This document shows positions 1-8,112 of a stretch of DNA of 64,000 bases, piece by piece. This stretch comes from Fidelibacterota bacterium (GTDB lineage: Bacteria > Pseudomonadota > Alphaproteobacteria > Rhodospirillales > Rhodospirillaceae). The position numbers were made by a program, and so were the translations under genes. The stretch spans positions 1-64,000 of the forward strand of contig CANJPQ010000019.1 of assembly GCA_947476275.1 (NCBI GenBank), written 5' to 3'. The notes beneath the pieces were generated by a model. The model made no database searches. It was not told the DNA's origin and saw only the letters and a program-made list of their open reading frames with translations. Positions within the stretch are counted from its first letter, which is position 1, and each line of letters opens with the position of its first letter.

Positions 1-185
1 ACAACAATGTGGATCAGGCGCTGAAAGCCCTGAAGAAGAAGATGCAACGCGAAGGCATCTTCCGCGAAATGAAACTCCGTAAGTCCTACGAGAAGCCCTC
101 TGAGCGCAAGGCCCGTGAAAAGGCCGAAGCGGTGCGCCGGGCCCGTAAGTTGGAGCGCAAGCGGCTGGAGCGCGAAGGCTTCTAG
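1..185 (+). CDS. rpsU: 30S ribosomal protein S21, 3' part
   Basis: The window opens inside this gene; the readable part gives 60 residues from [15 protein letters not shown] to LEREGF and a TAG stop at 183-185. The sequence follows S21 closely: an alanine/lysine-rich helix, the [17 protein letters not shown] core and a basic tail. S21 is a small-subunit protein that helps initiation near the anti-Shine-Dalgarno region. The start codon lies upstream of the window. A strong intrinsic terminator follows 31 bases downstream, so this is the last gene of its transcript. Confidence 0.95.
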   Translation, partial: NNVDQALKALKKKMQREGIFREMKLRKSYEKPSERKAREKAEAVRRARKLERKRLEREGF

Positions 186-215
186 CATTCGCCATAGGAC
201 GCTCAACCGTCCCGA

Positions 216-244
216 AGCGGAGCGAGACAATCGCTCCGCTTTTT
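216..244 (+). terminator. Intrinsic terminator of rpsU
   Basis: A perfect 10-bp stem (AGCGGAGCGA with TCGCTCCGCT) closes a 5-base loop GACAA and is followed directly by TTTT. The layout is that of a Rho-independent terminator after rpsU. Confidence 0.9.
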
Positions 245-335
245 GTTTTCGAACGCTTCGCGTGTTGCGATTAACGGTCCGGCAACCCGACCTCCCTATC
301 CTCCAGAGATTCGTGCTCGGGGAGAGGTTGAAGGT

Positions 336-824
336 ATGACAACGATCGCCATTCGGCAGGCTACCGCCGGGGACTCGGACCAGGTCGCCCATGTGGTGCG
401 GGAGTCCTGGTTGGCCAGCAACGCCAACCTCCTGCCCCCCGACACCGTCCAGCGCCTCCAGCACAGCGACACCATGAGCCGGTTCGCCGCCGACAACTGG
501 CGGAACATTTGGGTGGCGGAAGCCACCAAAGGCGACGCCCAGGAAGTCGTCGGCGTGGTCGGCATGAACCCGGACGGCGTGATCTGGATGCTCTATGTGC
601 TGCCGGGCTTTCAGGGCTGCGGCGTCGGCTCCGCCCTGTACGACCTCGCAATCTGCTCGCTTAGGCAGGCCGGCAAGCGCAAGGCGATGCTGGAAGTGCT
701 GGCGGCGAACGAGAATGCCGTCGCGTTCTACCGCTCCCGCGGCTGGGTGCAGGAAGGCCGCCGCACCGAACACATCCCCGGCTTCCGCTTCACCGCGGTG
801 CGCATGGGTCTGGCGCTGACTTAG
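336..824 (+). CDS. GNAT family N-acetyltransferase
   Basis: The protein has 162 residues. It carries the GNAT acetyl-CoA loop (QGCGVGSA, residues about 93-100, after the strand WMLYVLPGF) and the C-terminal motif NENAVAFYRSRGW, so it should transfer an acetyl group from acetyl-CoA to an amine. The acceptor cannot be predicted. The ATG at 336 was chosen because GGGGAGAGG lies just upstream and the longer reading frame from 243 would begin inside the rpsU terminator. It is a single gene, convergent with the nucleotidyltransferase-like gene and separated from it by palindromic repeats. Confidence 0.85.
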   Translation: MTTIAIRQATAGDSDQVAHVVRESWLASNANLLPPDTVQRLQHSDTMSRFAADNWRNIWVAEATKGDAQEVVGVVGMNPDGVIWMLYVLPGFQGCGVGSALYDLAICSLRQAGKRKAMLEVLAANENAVAFYRSRGWVQEGRRTEHIPGFRFTAVRMGLALT

Positions 825-854
825 GTAAGGCACGTAGCCGCCCTACTCACTGAC

Positions 855-978
855 TGTCACCCCGGCGAAGGCCGGGGTCCACTCATCAACGTGCACCCGT
901 CACCACGGTTCGCGCCGCTCGTGCGCCTTGAACCGTGGATCCCGGATCTCCGCGCTGACGCGCTCCGTCCGGGATGAC
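855..978. repeat. Cluster of three palindromic intergenic elements
   Basis: Three nested or adjacent inverted repeats fill the space between two convergent genes: CCCCGGC/GCCGGGG near 860-877, CCACGGTT (903-910) with AACCGTGG (931-938), and ATCCCGGA (939-946) with TCCGGGAT (967-974). The wording (CACCCCGGCGAAGGCCGGGG and TCCCGG...CCGGGATGAC) is typical of dispersed REP-like palindromes of alphaproteobacterial genomes. They may also act as a two-way transcription stop. Confidence 0.65.
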
Positions 979-1015
979 GGCCTGTGAGAGCTGCACCGTC
1001 GGTGCTCGATGCGAT

Positions 1016-1753
1016 TCAATCCTCTTGCTCGATCACCCATGGCCGCACTACGAGTTGCGGCCATTGCTTTTGCCAGCGCGCCGACTTCTCGGCGTAGATG
1101 TTGGAGATCGGCAGGGCGCGGTTGGGTTTCACCACCATGTCCCAGATGTTCGTCAGTCCGAACGGCGCGAACACATCCAGGTAGTCTTCGCCGGTACGCC
1201 GCACGCCCACTGCTGTGGTGGTCGAGGGAAACCGCAGGATGCCCTCGCTCGCATTCTCAAGGCGCGAGACGTTGACGCCGTATTTCTCCGGGTACCAAAG
1301 ATGCACCCGCGCCTGGTTGCGCACTTCGAGCGGTGCCGGCAGATCTGCGAACATCTTGGCGGAATCGCGGATGACCTGATCCTCCGCCTCCTCGGTCTCA
1401 TCTTCGGAGAAATACACCACGTCGTAGTCGCGGATGCCTTCTTCCGCCGGCCGGCCGCTGCGCAGGTTCCACACGGTCTGGGCGATGCAGCCGGACGTGA
1501 GCCACCAATCGCGAATGCCGAGTTCGTTGAAGCGCTCGAGGATCGCGGCGTTGCCGCGGTTGAGCATCACCAGCCCCATGACGCGGGCCGCCATGGTTTC
1601 CGCCGCCGCGACCACGACCTCGTCGTCGTCGGGCCGGGCGAACAGGGATGCGGGCTCGGGCTTGGCCGGGGCACGCTTAGGCGGTTTGCCCTTCGGCTTG
1701 GGAAAAAGCCGCAGGCGCAGGCGCCGGCCATCCGAGAGGAAAATGTGGGCCAT
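1016..1753 (-). CDS. Nucleotidyltransferase-like protein (NTP_transf_6, COG3575 type)
   Basis: The last 190 residues match the PF06042 family: ERFNELGIRDWWLTSGCIAQTVWN (in two parts), then the acidic DYDVVYF segment, and RNQARVHLWYPEKYG. The family has a polymerase-beta-like nucleotidyltransferase fold of unknown substrate; the DYD pair is the likely metal site. I chose the ATG at 1753 (245 residues, GGAGGGG about 11 bases upstream). That leaves a 50-residue basic/proline-rich N-terminus which is not part of the domain. ATGs at 1807 and 1594 are alternatives; 1594 would remove the extension. The gene is divergent from the aminopeptidase gene. Confidence 0.75.
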   Translation of the reverse strand: MAHIFLSDGRRLRLRLFPKPKGKPPKRAPAKPEPASLFARPDDDEVVVAAAETMAARVMGLVMLNRGNAAILERFNELGIRDWWLTSGCIAQTVWNLRSGRPAEEGIRDYDVVYFSEDETEEAEDQVIRDSAKMFADLPAPLEVRNQARVHLWYPEKYGVNVSRLENASEGILRFPSTTTAVGVRRTGEDYLDVFAPFGLTNIWDMVVKPNRALPISNIYAEKSARWQKQWPQLVVRPWVIEQED

Positions 1754-1885
1754 CCGGAGAGCCGCCCCTCCGTGGGCGCGCCGATTTGGGAGCGTGTGGG
1801 CCGCCATGTAGCTGAGGCGGCTTTGGATTTGCAATAGCCAGCCGCGCCTGTTTGAATCCGCGGCCGCCGAACGGGGAAATTCACC

Positions 1886-4621
1886 GTGCCCGCACTGTTG
1901 CTCGCCCTTCTTTTGCTCGCGCGGACCGCCTCGGCCGACGACGTCCCCCGCGGACGCCTGCCGGACGGCGTGACGCCGAACCACTATGCCCTCGACTTGA
2001 CGGTCGTGCCCGACCAGGAGCGCTTCTCCGGCGCGGTGGTGATCGAGCTCACGGTCGCCAAGCCGACCAATGTCCTGTGGATGCATGGCCAGGGGCTCGC
2101 GGTTGAGCGGGCGACGATCACCAACGTGGACGGGACCGCCGCGGCCACCTGGGAAGAGATCGCCAACAGCGGCGGCGTCGCCAAGGTGACGTTCGCCCGT
2201 GCCTTGCCCATCGGGCCGGCGAAACTGACGATCCAGTATTCCGCGCCGTTCAACCGTCAGCTCCAGGGGCTGTATCGCGCCGACGAGGGCGGCGAGAGCT
2301 ACATCTTCAGCCAGATGGAGCCGATCGATGCGCGCCGGGCGTTCCCCAGTTTCGACGAGCCGCGATTCAAAACGCCCTTCGACATCGCGCTGACGGTGCG
2401 TGAGGGCCATACGGCAGTTTCGAATGCGCCGACCTTGCGCGAGGAAAAGCGGCCCGGCGGCATGAAGCGGGTGCAGTTCGCAACGACGAAGCCCTTGCCG
2501 ACATATCTCGTCGCCGTCGCGGTGGGACCGCTGGACGTCGTGACGTGGGAGCCGATTGCGCGCACCGCGCTGCGCAATCGCGAGATCCCGTTGCGCGGGA
2601 TCACGGCGAAGGGCAAAGGCCAGCAGATGCGGTATGCGCTGGCGAACACCGCACCTTTGCTGCTGGCGCTGGAGGATTACTTCGGCACCCCCTACCCCTA
2701 CGAGAAGCTCGACCTGATCGCGGCGATCGACTTCTCCGCCGGCGCGATGGAGAACGCGGGCGCGATCGTCTATCGCGAGTCCATCGTGCTATTCGAACAG
2801 CCCCCGTCCCTCGCCCAGCGGCGCGGCTATACGATCACCCATGCGCATGAGATGGCGCATCAATGGTTCGGCGATCTGGTCACGCCTGCGTGGTGGAACG
2901 ACATCTGGCTGAATGAGTCTTTCGCCACCTGGATGGAGACCCGCATCGCCGCCACGGTCGAGCCCAAAGGCGAGTACGGACGCCTGACCGTGTCCGATGC
3001 CTTGGGCGCCATGAACGACGACAGTTGGCGGTCGGCGCGGCGGATCGCCGAGCCGGTGAACGCCAGCGACGACATCGCCAATGCCTTTGATTCGATCACG
3101 TACCAGAAAGGCGGCGGCGTGCTCGGGATGTTCGAGCAGTACTACGGCGCCGACGTTTTCCAGAAAGGCGTGCGGCTGTACTTGCAGCGCCATGCCTGGG
3201 GCTCGGCGACCGCAGAGGATTTCGTGCGCGCGCTGGCGGATGCCAGCGGCAAGTCCGACGGCATCGCGGCGTTCAAATCGTTCCTGAATCAGCCGGGCGT
3301 GCCGATCCTGCGCACGGCACTGGCCTGCCGCAAGGAAGCCACGGTCGATGTGCGCCAGAGCCGATATCTCAGTCAGCCCCGATTGACGGATACGAACCAG
3401 CGCTGGTGGACGGTGCTGGACCGGCCGCGAGAGGATCAGACATGGCAGGTCCCCCTGTGCATCGCCAAGGGCGACGGGCAGACGCGCACCCAGACGTGCA
3501 AGCTGATGACGGACCGCACTGCATCCGTGCGCCTTGGGCCGCAATGTCCGACGTGGTTTCTTCCCAATGCCAATGGCGCTGGGTATTGGCGCTTCACCTT
3601 GGATGACGCCGGGTGGAAGGGCCTGATCGCCGCGCGGGATCAACTGACGGAGACCGAAGTGCTGGCCGCCGTCGGCAGCCTGGATGCGGCCTTCACCAGC
3701 GGCGACATGGAAACCGCGGACTATCTCACGCGCGTGCGCGCGTTGCTCGCAGCGCCGCGCCGCGCCGACGCGATGCCGGTGGCGTGGGATGTGGCGGCGG
3801 AGGCGGTCGGCCGCCTGCAGTGGATCCGCAACGTGCTGGCCGACGAAGGCACGCGGCCCGCGGTCGAGGCGCTGCTGCGGGATATCTACGGACCATGGGC
3901 CCATCACTTAGGGATCGACGCCACATCTGACCTGGACCGGCGCTTCCCGGTGCAAGCCAGCTTGCTGCGGCCCACAGCGATTTCCGCCGCCGCGGTGTCG
4001 GGACATGATCCGGCGTTGCGGGCGGCGCTGGCTGCGCGGGCCATGACCTATCTCGGCATGAATCGCGACGGGCGCATCCATCCCGAAGCGCTCGATCCGG
4101 ACCTGGTGGCCGCCGCGCTCACCGTTGCGGTGCAGGACAACGGTGCCGCTGTCGCGCGGAAGATCTCCGAATTGCTGCGCGGCGAACGCAACGGCACGAC
4201 GCGGTGGCGCCTGCTCACAGCACTGACCCGCGCAACCGACCCGGCGGTGGCGGCGGAAGTGCGCGCGCTCGCGTTCGACCCCATGCTGCGCATCAATGAA
4301 GTGCCGGCTGTGGTGTTCGGCGGCCTGGGCCAGCGCGAAACCCGCGCTGCGGCGTGGGATTGGTACAAGGAGAACTTCGACGCCATCGCCGCACGGCTGC
4401 CGGTGTGGAACCGGGCAGACATGGCCGGCGTCGGCGCGCAGTTCTGCACACCCAAGGAACGCGACGACTTCCGCCGCTTCTTCCAATACCGTCTGAAGGA
4501 TATTCCCGGCGCGCGCCGCACCTACGCCAGCGCCCTGGAGCAAAGCGAAGCCTGCATTACACTGGTGGCTGCGCAGCGCGGCAAGCTCGCGCGCGCGGTC
4601 GCATTGTCCGCGCAACCTTAG
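1886..4621 (+). CDS. M1 family metallopeptidase (secreted aminopeptidase N-like)
   Basis: The protein has 911 residues from a GTG start preceded by CGGGGAA. It begins with a signal peptide (MPALLLALLLLARTASA), then the M1 N-terminal beta domain, the exopeptidase signature GAMEN at residues 286-290, and the zinc site HEMAH (321-325) with the third ligand E344 in WLNE. A C-terminal ERAP1-like helical domain follows. It should remove N-terminal amino acids from peptides in the periplasm or outside the cell. The closest architecture is the puromycin-sensitive/ERAP1 type rather than short bacterial PepN. A TAG stop followed at 10 bases by the next ATG indicates an operon with the downstream oxidoreductase. 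Confidence 0.92.
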   Translation: MPALLLALLLLARTASADDVPRGRLPDGVTPNHYALDLTVVPDQERFSGAVVIELTVAKPTNVLWMHGQGLAVERATITNVDGTAAATWEEIANSGGVAKVTFARALPIGPAKLTIQYSAPFNRQLQGLYRADEGGESYIFSQMEPIDARRAFPSFDEPRFKTPFDIALTVREGHTAVSNAPTLREEKRPGGMKRVQFATTKPLPTYLVAVAVGPLDVVTWEPIARTALRNREIPLRGITAKGKGQQMRYALANTAPLLLALEDYFGTPYPYEKLDLIAAIDFSAGAMENAGAIVYRESIVLFEQPPSLAQRRGYTITHAHEMAHQWFGDLVTPAWWNDIWLNESFATWMETRIAATVEPKGEYGRLTVSDALGAMNDDSWRSARRIAEPVNASDDIANAFDSITYQKGGGVLGMFEQYYGADVFQKGVRLYLQRHAWGSATAEDFVRALADASGKSDGIAAFKSFLNQPGVPILRTALACRKEATVDVRQSRYLSQPRLTDTNQRWWTVLDRPREDQTWQVPLCIAKGDGQTRTQTCKLMTDRTASVRLGPQCPTWFLPNANGAGYWRFTLDDAGWKGLIAARDQLTETEVLAAVGSLDAAFTSGDMETADYLTRVRALLAAPRRADAMPVAWDVAAEAVGRLQWIRNVLADEGTRPAVEALLRDIYGPWAHHLGIDATSDLDRRFPVQASLLRPTAISAAAVSGHDPALRAALAARAMTYLGMNRDGRIHPEALDPDLVAAALTVAVQDNGAAVARKISELLRGERNGTTRWRLLTALTRATDPAVAAEVRALAFDPMLRINEVPAVVFGGLGQRETRAAAWDWYKENFDAIAARLPVWNRADMAGVGAQFCTPKERDDFRRFFQYRLKDIPGARRTYASALEQSEACITLVAAQRGKLARAVALSAQP

Positions 4622-4631
4622 GAGGCTTAAG

Positions 4632-5381
4632 ATGCGTCATCTCATTCTGAGTGCGCTTGCGATCTTCGCAATGCTCGCGCCGGCTCAGGCTCAGGAGAAA
4701 AAGCCGATGAAGGAAACCATTGCCGTGATCGGCACCGGCCGCATGGGCGGCGCGTTCGGCGGCACCCTCGCCGCCCTCGGCCATCCGATCATCTACGGTT
4801 CGCGCGACGCGGCGAAGCCAGCGGTGCAGGAACTCCTGTCCAAGACCAAAGGCGCGAAAGCCGACACGCCAAAGGGCGCAGCCGCCGCAGCGCAGATCAT
4901 TGTGTTGGCGGTGCCGTGGACCGGCGCGGAAGAGTCCATCAAGGCGCTGGGCGATCTGTCGGGCAAGATCGTGATCGATGCCACCAACGCTCTCAACTTC
5001 ACTCAAAGCGGCATGGAGATGGCGGTGCCGACGTCGGCCGGCGAGATCATTCAGGGCTGGCTGCCCAACGCCAAGGTGGTCAAAGCCTTCAACACAGTTG
5101 GGTTTTTCGTCATCGCCAATCCGAAGGTGACGAGCGAAGGGCCGGTCGCTGTCTTCCTGGCGAGCAACGACGAAGCTGCGAAAACACGGATCCGTGATCT
5201 TGTGACCGCCATGGGCTTCCACCCTGTGGACGTCGGCGGCATCAAGAACGCGCGCTCGCTCGAAGCGATGTCGATCCTCTACATGGTCCCGTATTTAGGC
5301 GGTAAGCCCGCCGATACGTTCGAGTGGGCCGTGCGAGATACCGGCGGCAAGGCGAGCGGGAAGGTCAGGCCGGCTCAATAG
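4632..5381 (+). CDS. Exported NADPH-dependent F420 reductase-like (NpdG/COG2085) protein
   Basis: The protein has 249 residues and a strong Shine-Dalgarno (TTAGGAGG). Residues 1-20 form a signal peptide ending APAQA. Then comes a Rossmann strand with IGTGRMGGAFG (residues 33-43), a dinucleotide fingerprint of the F420-dependent NADP reductase family (PF03807), and the family segments IIVLAVPW, IVIDATNAL and VVKAFNTVGF. Cytosolic homologues reduce F420 or NADP, or act as dinucleotide-binding scaffolds. A signal peptide here is unusual because NADP(H) is not available in the periplasm. It forms an operon with the M1 peptidase gene. Confidence 0.8.
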   Translation: MRHLILSALAIFAMLAPAQAQEKKPMKETIAVIGTGRMGGAFGGTLAALGHPIIYGSRDAAKPAVQELLSKTKGAKADTPKGAAAAAQIIVLAVPWTGAEESIKALGDLSGKIVIDATNALNFTQSGMEMAVPTSAGEIIQGWLPNAKVVKAFNTVGFFVIANPKVTSEGPVAVFLASNDEAAKTRIRDLVTAMGFHPVDVGGIKNARSLEAMSILYMVPYLGGKPADTFEWAVRDTGGKASGKVRPAQ

Positions 5382-5420
5382 GCAGTCGCACCGGTTCTAT
5401 GATGCTGTAAATCGCGATAA

Positions 5421-5570
5421 GCATTCGTATGAATGCAATGCGTGCCCTGCATACGACCCGACCCGTCGTGCGGGCAGTGCGGTAAAAAGGTTACGCCCCG
5501 GCGGAATCTTGCAGTTCAATGACGACGGCATTCCCAAGCATACCATGCTTGATGATATGGCTTCGCCATA
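5421..5570 (+). promoter_or_regulatory. Three palindromes in the leader of a TonB receptor gene
   Basis: Upstream of the receptor ATG there are three perfect inverted repeats: GCATTC-GTAT-GAATGC (5421-5436), AAGCAT-ACC-ATGCTT (5536-5550) and TATGGC-TTC-GCCATA (5556-5570). The first looks like a DNA operator. The other two are small adjacent hairpins ending about 20 bases before the Shine-Dalgarno AAAGGGGG. Together they occupy much of the 220-bp intergenic stretch 5382-5602. Which regulator would bind cannot be told from the sequence. Confidence 0.45.
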
Positions 5571-5602
5571 ACGCCTGACTGCCTTCCAAAGGGGGACAAA
5601 CG

Positions 5603-8002
5603 ATGTCGAATACATCTACCACGTTGCGTCGACGCATTCTGTCGCGCGCGAGCCTCGCCGCGCTCATGCTGGGCTGCAGCGACGCCAGCAGTTGGGCGCA
5701 GCAGAATATCGCCGCGGTCGAAGAGATCACCGTGACGGCCCGGCGCCGCGAGGAAAAACTCTCGGAGGTGCCGCAGGCCATTACCGCCGTGTCGTCCGCG
5801 GACATCGTGACCCGCAACATCACCGAACTCAAAGACATCGCGAACCTGACGCCGAGCCTGACGCTCACCCAGTACGGCACGCAGCGCATCAACCGCACCA
5901 ACCAGACCCTGCTTGTGCGCGGCGTCGCGCGCAGCGGCACCGGCGTGTTCATCAACGGCGCGCCGGCCAGCGCCGGCGGCGCGGGCGACATCTCGGACCT
6001 CGCGCGCGTGGAAGTGCTCAAGGGCCCGCAGAGCGCCTACTTCGGCCGCTCGACCTTCGCCGGCGCGATCAACCTGGTCACGAAGGCACCGTCCGAAACC
6101 TGGGGCGGCTCCGTGGAAGGCGTCATCGGCAGCTATTCGCAACATGACCTGAAGGGCAGCGTCGAAGGTCCGATCGTACCGGGCAAGTTGGGCGTGCGCC
6201 TGTCGGGACGCTTCTTCGAGCAGGACGGCCAGTACAAGAGCGCGTGGAACGGAGAGAACCTGACCGACCAGCGCACGAAGGTCGCCAACATCGTGCTCGA
6301 CTTTCACCCGACCGACGACCTGAAGATCACCTGGGTCGGCTTGGCCCGTTACCTTCACGACGGTTACCCGTCCTACGCCAAGTTCACCCTGTCGCGCGGT
6401 GACTTCAACTGCAACGCCGGCGCAGCCCCCGCGGGCGCGCGCAACTACATCTGCGGCGAGTTGCCGCGCTTCCCGGAGAATCGCATCGGCGCGAACTTCC
6501 CGATCACGCCGGCGATCTTCAACTATCTTTACAATAACTCGGGCAACATCGCGAACCCCTTCAACTCGGAGCTGATCGGCAAAGGGCCTGGCGACATCGG
6601 GCACAATTACCACACCAACCTGCGTGCGGATTACACGCTGCATGGCGGGTTCCTGGAAGGCGCAACCGTCAGCTACCTCGGCAGCTACAACTACTCGCAT
6701 GGTCAGACGACCACGAACTCGGCCGCCGAGACGTTGCTGACGGTGAATCCGAACCCGACCAACAACGCGACTGTGCCGCCACAACCGGCGCTCTTGCGCG
6801 TGACGATTTCGGAAACCGAGGACATGTACCAGGAAGCCCGCCTGAGTTCGTCGGGCAGCCAGCGCCTGCGGTGGATGGCCGGCGCCAGCTATTACCGCAA
6901 CTATCCGCGCGTGACGCCGCTGCCCGGCATCCAGCTGACGGGAGCGGCCAACTTCACCGGCACGTCCTACACGGTGCTGCGCAACTGGGGCACCTTCGGC
7001 AGTTTGGCCTACGACATCATCCCGGACCTCACGGCCTCGTTCGAGGCGCGCTACCAGGGTGAAAGGCAGACTGTGAAATCGCTCGCGGGCGCGACCGTCA
7101 TCGAGTCCGACATCAAGAGCTTCATGCCGCGGGCGAGCCTGCAGTACAAACTGAACCCGGACGTGAATGTCTATGCGTCATGGGCGCGCGGCATCAACCC
7201 GCAGTCCTTCAACACCAGCCTGTTCACCGTCCCGCAAGTAGTCGTGAACTCGATCGTGGCGCAGACCGGCGCCGGCAAGATCGTGAAGGGTGAACGCATC
7301 GACATGCTCGAGCTGGGTTTGAAAGGCAACCTGTTCGACGGTCGCGTCGCCTTCGACGCCGACGTTTACTACGGCTTCTGGAAGGATCAGGTCATCACCA
7401 ACCGCGTCATCGGCCCGAACCCGAACGACGTCACACAGACCACCATCCTGACCGTGAGCACCAACCTGGGTGAGTCGCGCCTGAAAGGCTTGGAGTTGAA
7501 CGTCAGCGCCAACCTGACCGACCACCTAAAGACGAATGCGACCCTCGCCATCACCGGAACGGAGATAAAGCAGTACTATTGCGCGGCGTGTCTCCTGAAC
7601 ATCACCGGCAGCCCGAACGTGGTCGGCAACAAGTTCCCGGGCGTGCCCCAGAAGACAGCGACCTTGTTCCTCGAATACTCCAACGAGCTCGGCAACATGC
7701 TCGGCGGCGATGCGAACTGGTACATCAACGGCCAGTACATCTACGCCGACAAGATGTTTGCGGACGAGACCAACCTCGCCTGGACGCCGCAGCGCCATAC
7801 GTTCGACTTCCGCGTCGGTATCAACCGCGGCAACTTGACCGTCGAAGGCTTCGTGCTGAACGCCTTCAATGCCTACTACTACACGGTCGGCCAGCGCGAC
7901 GTGGAACAGATCAACGTCCCCACCGCGGTCCAGAACAACGCCTTCTACCTGGGCCTGCCGGATAAGCGCCGGTTCGGCGCCCGGGCACGCTACAAGTTCT
8001 AG
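5603..8002 (+). CDS. TonB-dependent outer-membrane receptor
   Basis: The protein has 799 residues, with Shine-Dalgarno AAAGGGGG before the ATG. It has an N-terminal export signal ending near SSWAQ and a TonB-box-like EEITVTARRREEKL. The plug domain contains VPQAITAVSSADI, LLVRGVARSGTGVFING and VEVLKGPQSAYFGRSTFAGA. A 22-strand barrel ends in GARARYKF with the expected terminal phenylalanine. It takes up an unknown substrate with energy from TonB-ExbBD. The subtype is the broad group common in sphingomonads and relatives that imports plant or aromatic compounds and siderophores. A hairpin terminator and a cytochrome c gene follow directly. Confidence 0.93.
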   Translation: MSNTSTTLRRRILSRASLAALMLGCSDASSWAQQNIAAVEEITVTARRREEKLSEVPQAITAVSSADIVTRNITELKDIANLTPSLTLTQYGTQRINRTNQTLLVRGVARSGTGVFINGAPASAGGAGDISDLARVEVLKGPQSAYFGRSTFAGAINLVTKAPSETWGGSVEGVIGSYSQHDLKGSVEGPIVPGKLGVRLSGRFFEQDGQYKSAWNGENLTDQRTKVANIVLDFHPTDDLKITWVGLARYLHDGYPSYAKFTLSRGDFNCNAGAAPAGARNYICGELPRFPENRIGANFPITPAIFNYLYNNSGNIANPFNSELIGKGPGDIGHNYHTNLRADYTLHGGFLEGATVSYLGSYNYSHGQTTTNSAAETLLTVNPNPTNNATVPPQPALLRVTISETEDMYQEARLSSSGSQRLRWMAGASYYRNYPRVTPLPGIQLTGAANFTGTSYTVLRNWGTFGSLAYDIIPDLTASFEARYQGERQTVKSLAGATVIESDIKSFMPRASLQYKLNPDVNVYASWARGINPQSFNTSLFTVPQVVVNSIVAQTGAGKIVKGERIDMLELGLKGNLFDGRVAFDADVYYGFWKDQVITNRVIGPNPNDVTQTTILTVSTNLGESRLKGLELNVSANLTDHLKTNATLAITGTEIKQYYCAACLLNITGSPNVVGNKFPGVPQKTATLFLEYSNELGNMLGGDANWYINGQYIYADKMFADETNLAWTPQRHTFDFRVGINRGNLTVEGFVLNAFNAYYYTVGQRDVEQINVPTAVQNNAFYLGLPDKRRFGARARYKF

Positions 8003-8063
8003 GTTCTGATCGGCTTCCGGGCACGGCAGAAGTTATGATCTGCCGGACCTTCCGGAGTGATAT

Positions 8064-8102
8064 AAAGCAGGCGGCATCTTCGGATGCCGCCTGTTTCGTT
8101 TT
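8064..8102 (+). terminator. UUCG-capped hairpin with T-run, terminator or attenuator
   Basis: An 11-bp perfect stem (CAGGCGGCATC, 8068-8078, with GATGCCGCCTG, 8083-8093) carries a TTCG tetraloop and is extended by AAA/TTT pairs; TTTCGTTTT follows. It is a classic intrinsic terminator for the receptor gene. It ends only about 10 bases before the cytochrome ATG at 8113, so cytochrome transcripts must pass through it unless they start within or just after the hairpin. Confidence 0.85.
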
Positions 8103-8112
8103 GGGGGACCCC

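Noticed and set aside
1753-2410. N-terminal extension of the nucleotidyltransferase-like frame to 464 codons
   Set aside because: The extension runs antisense into the M1 aminopeptidase gene and has no family match, so the start was moved to 1753.
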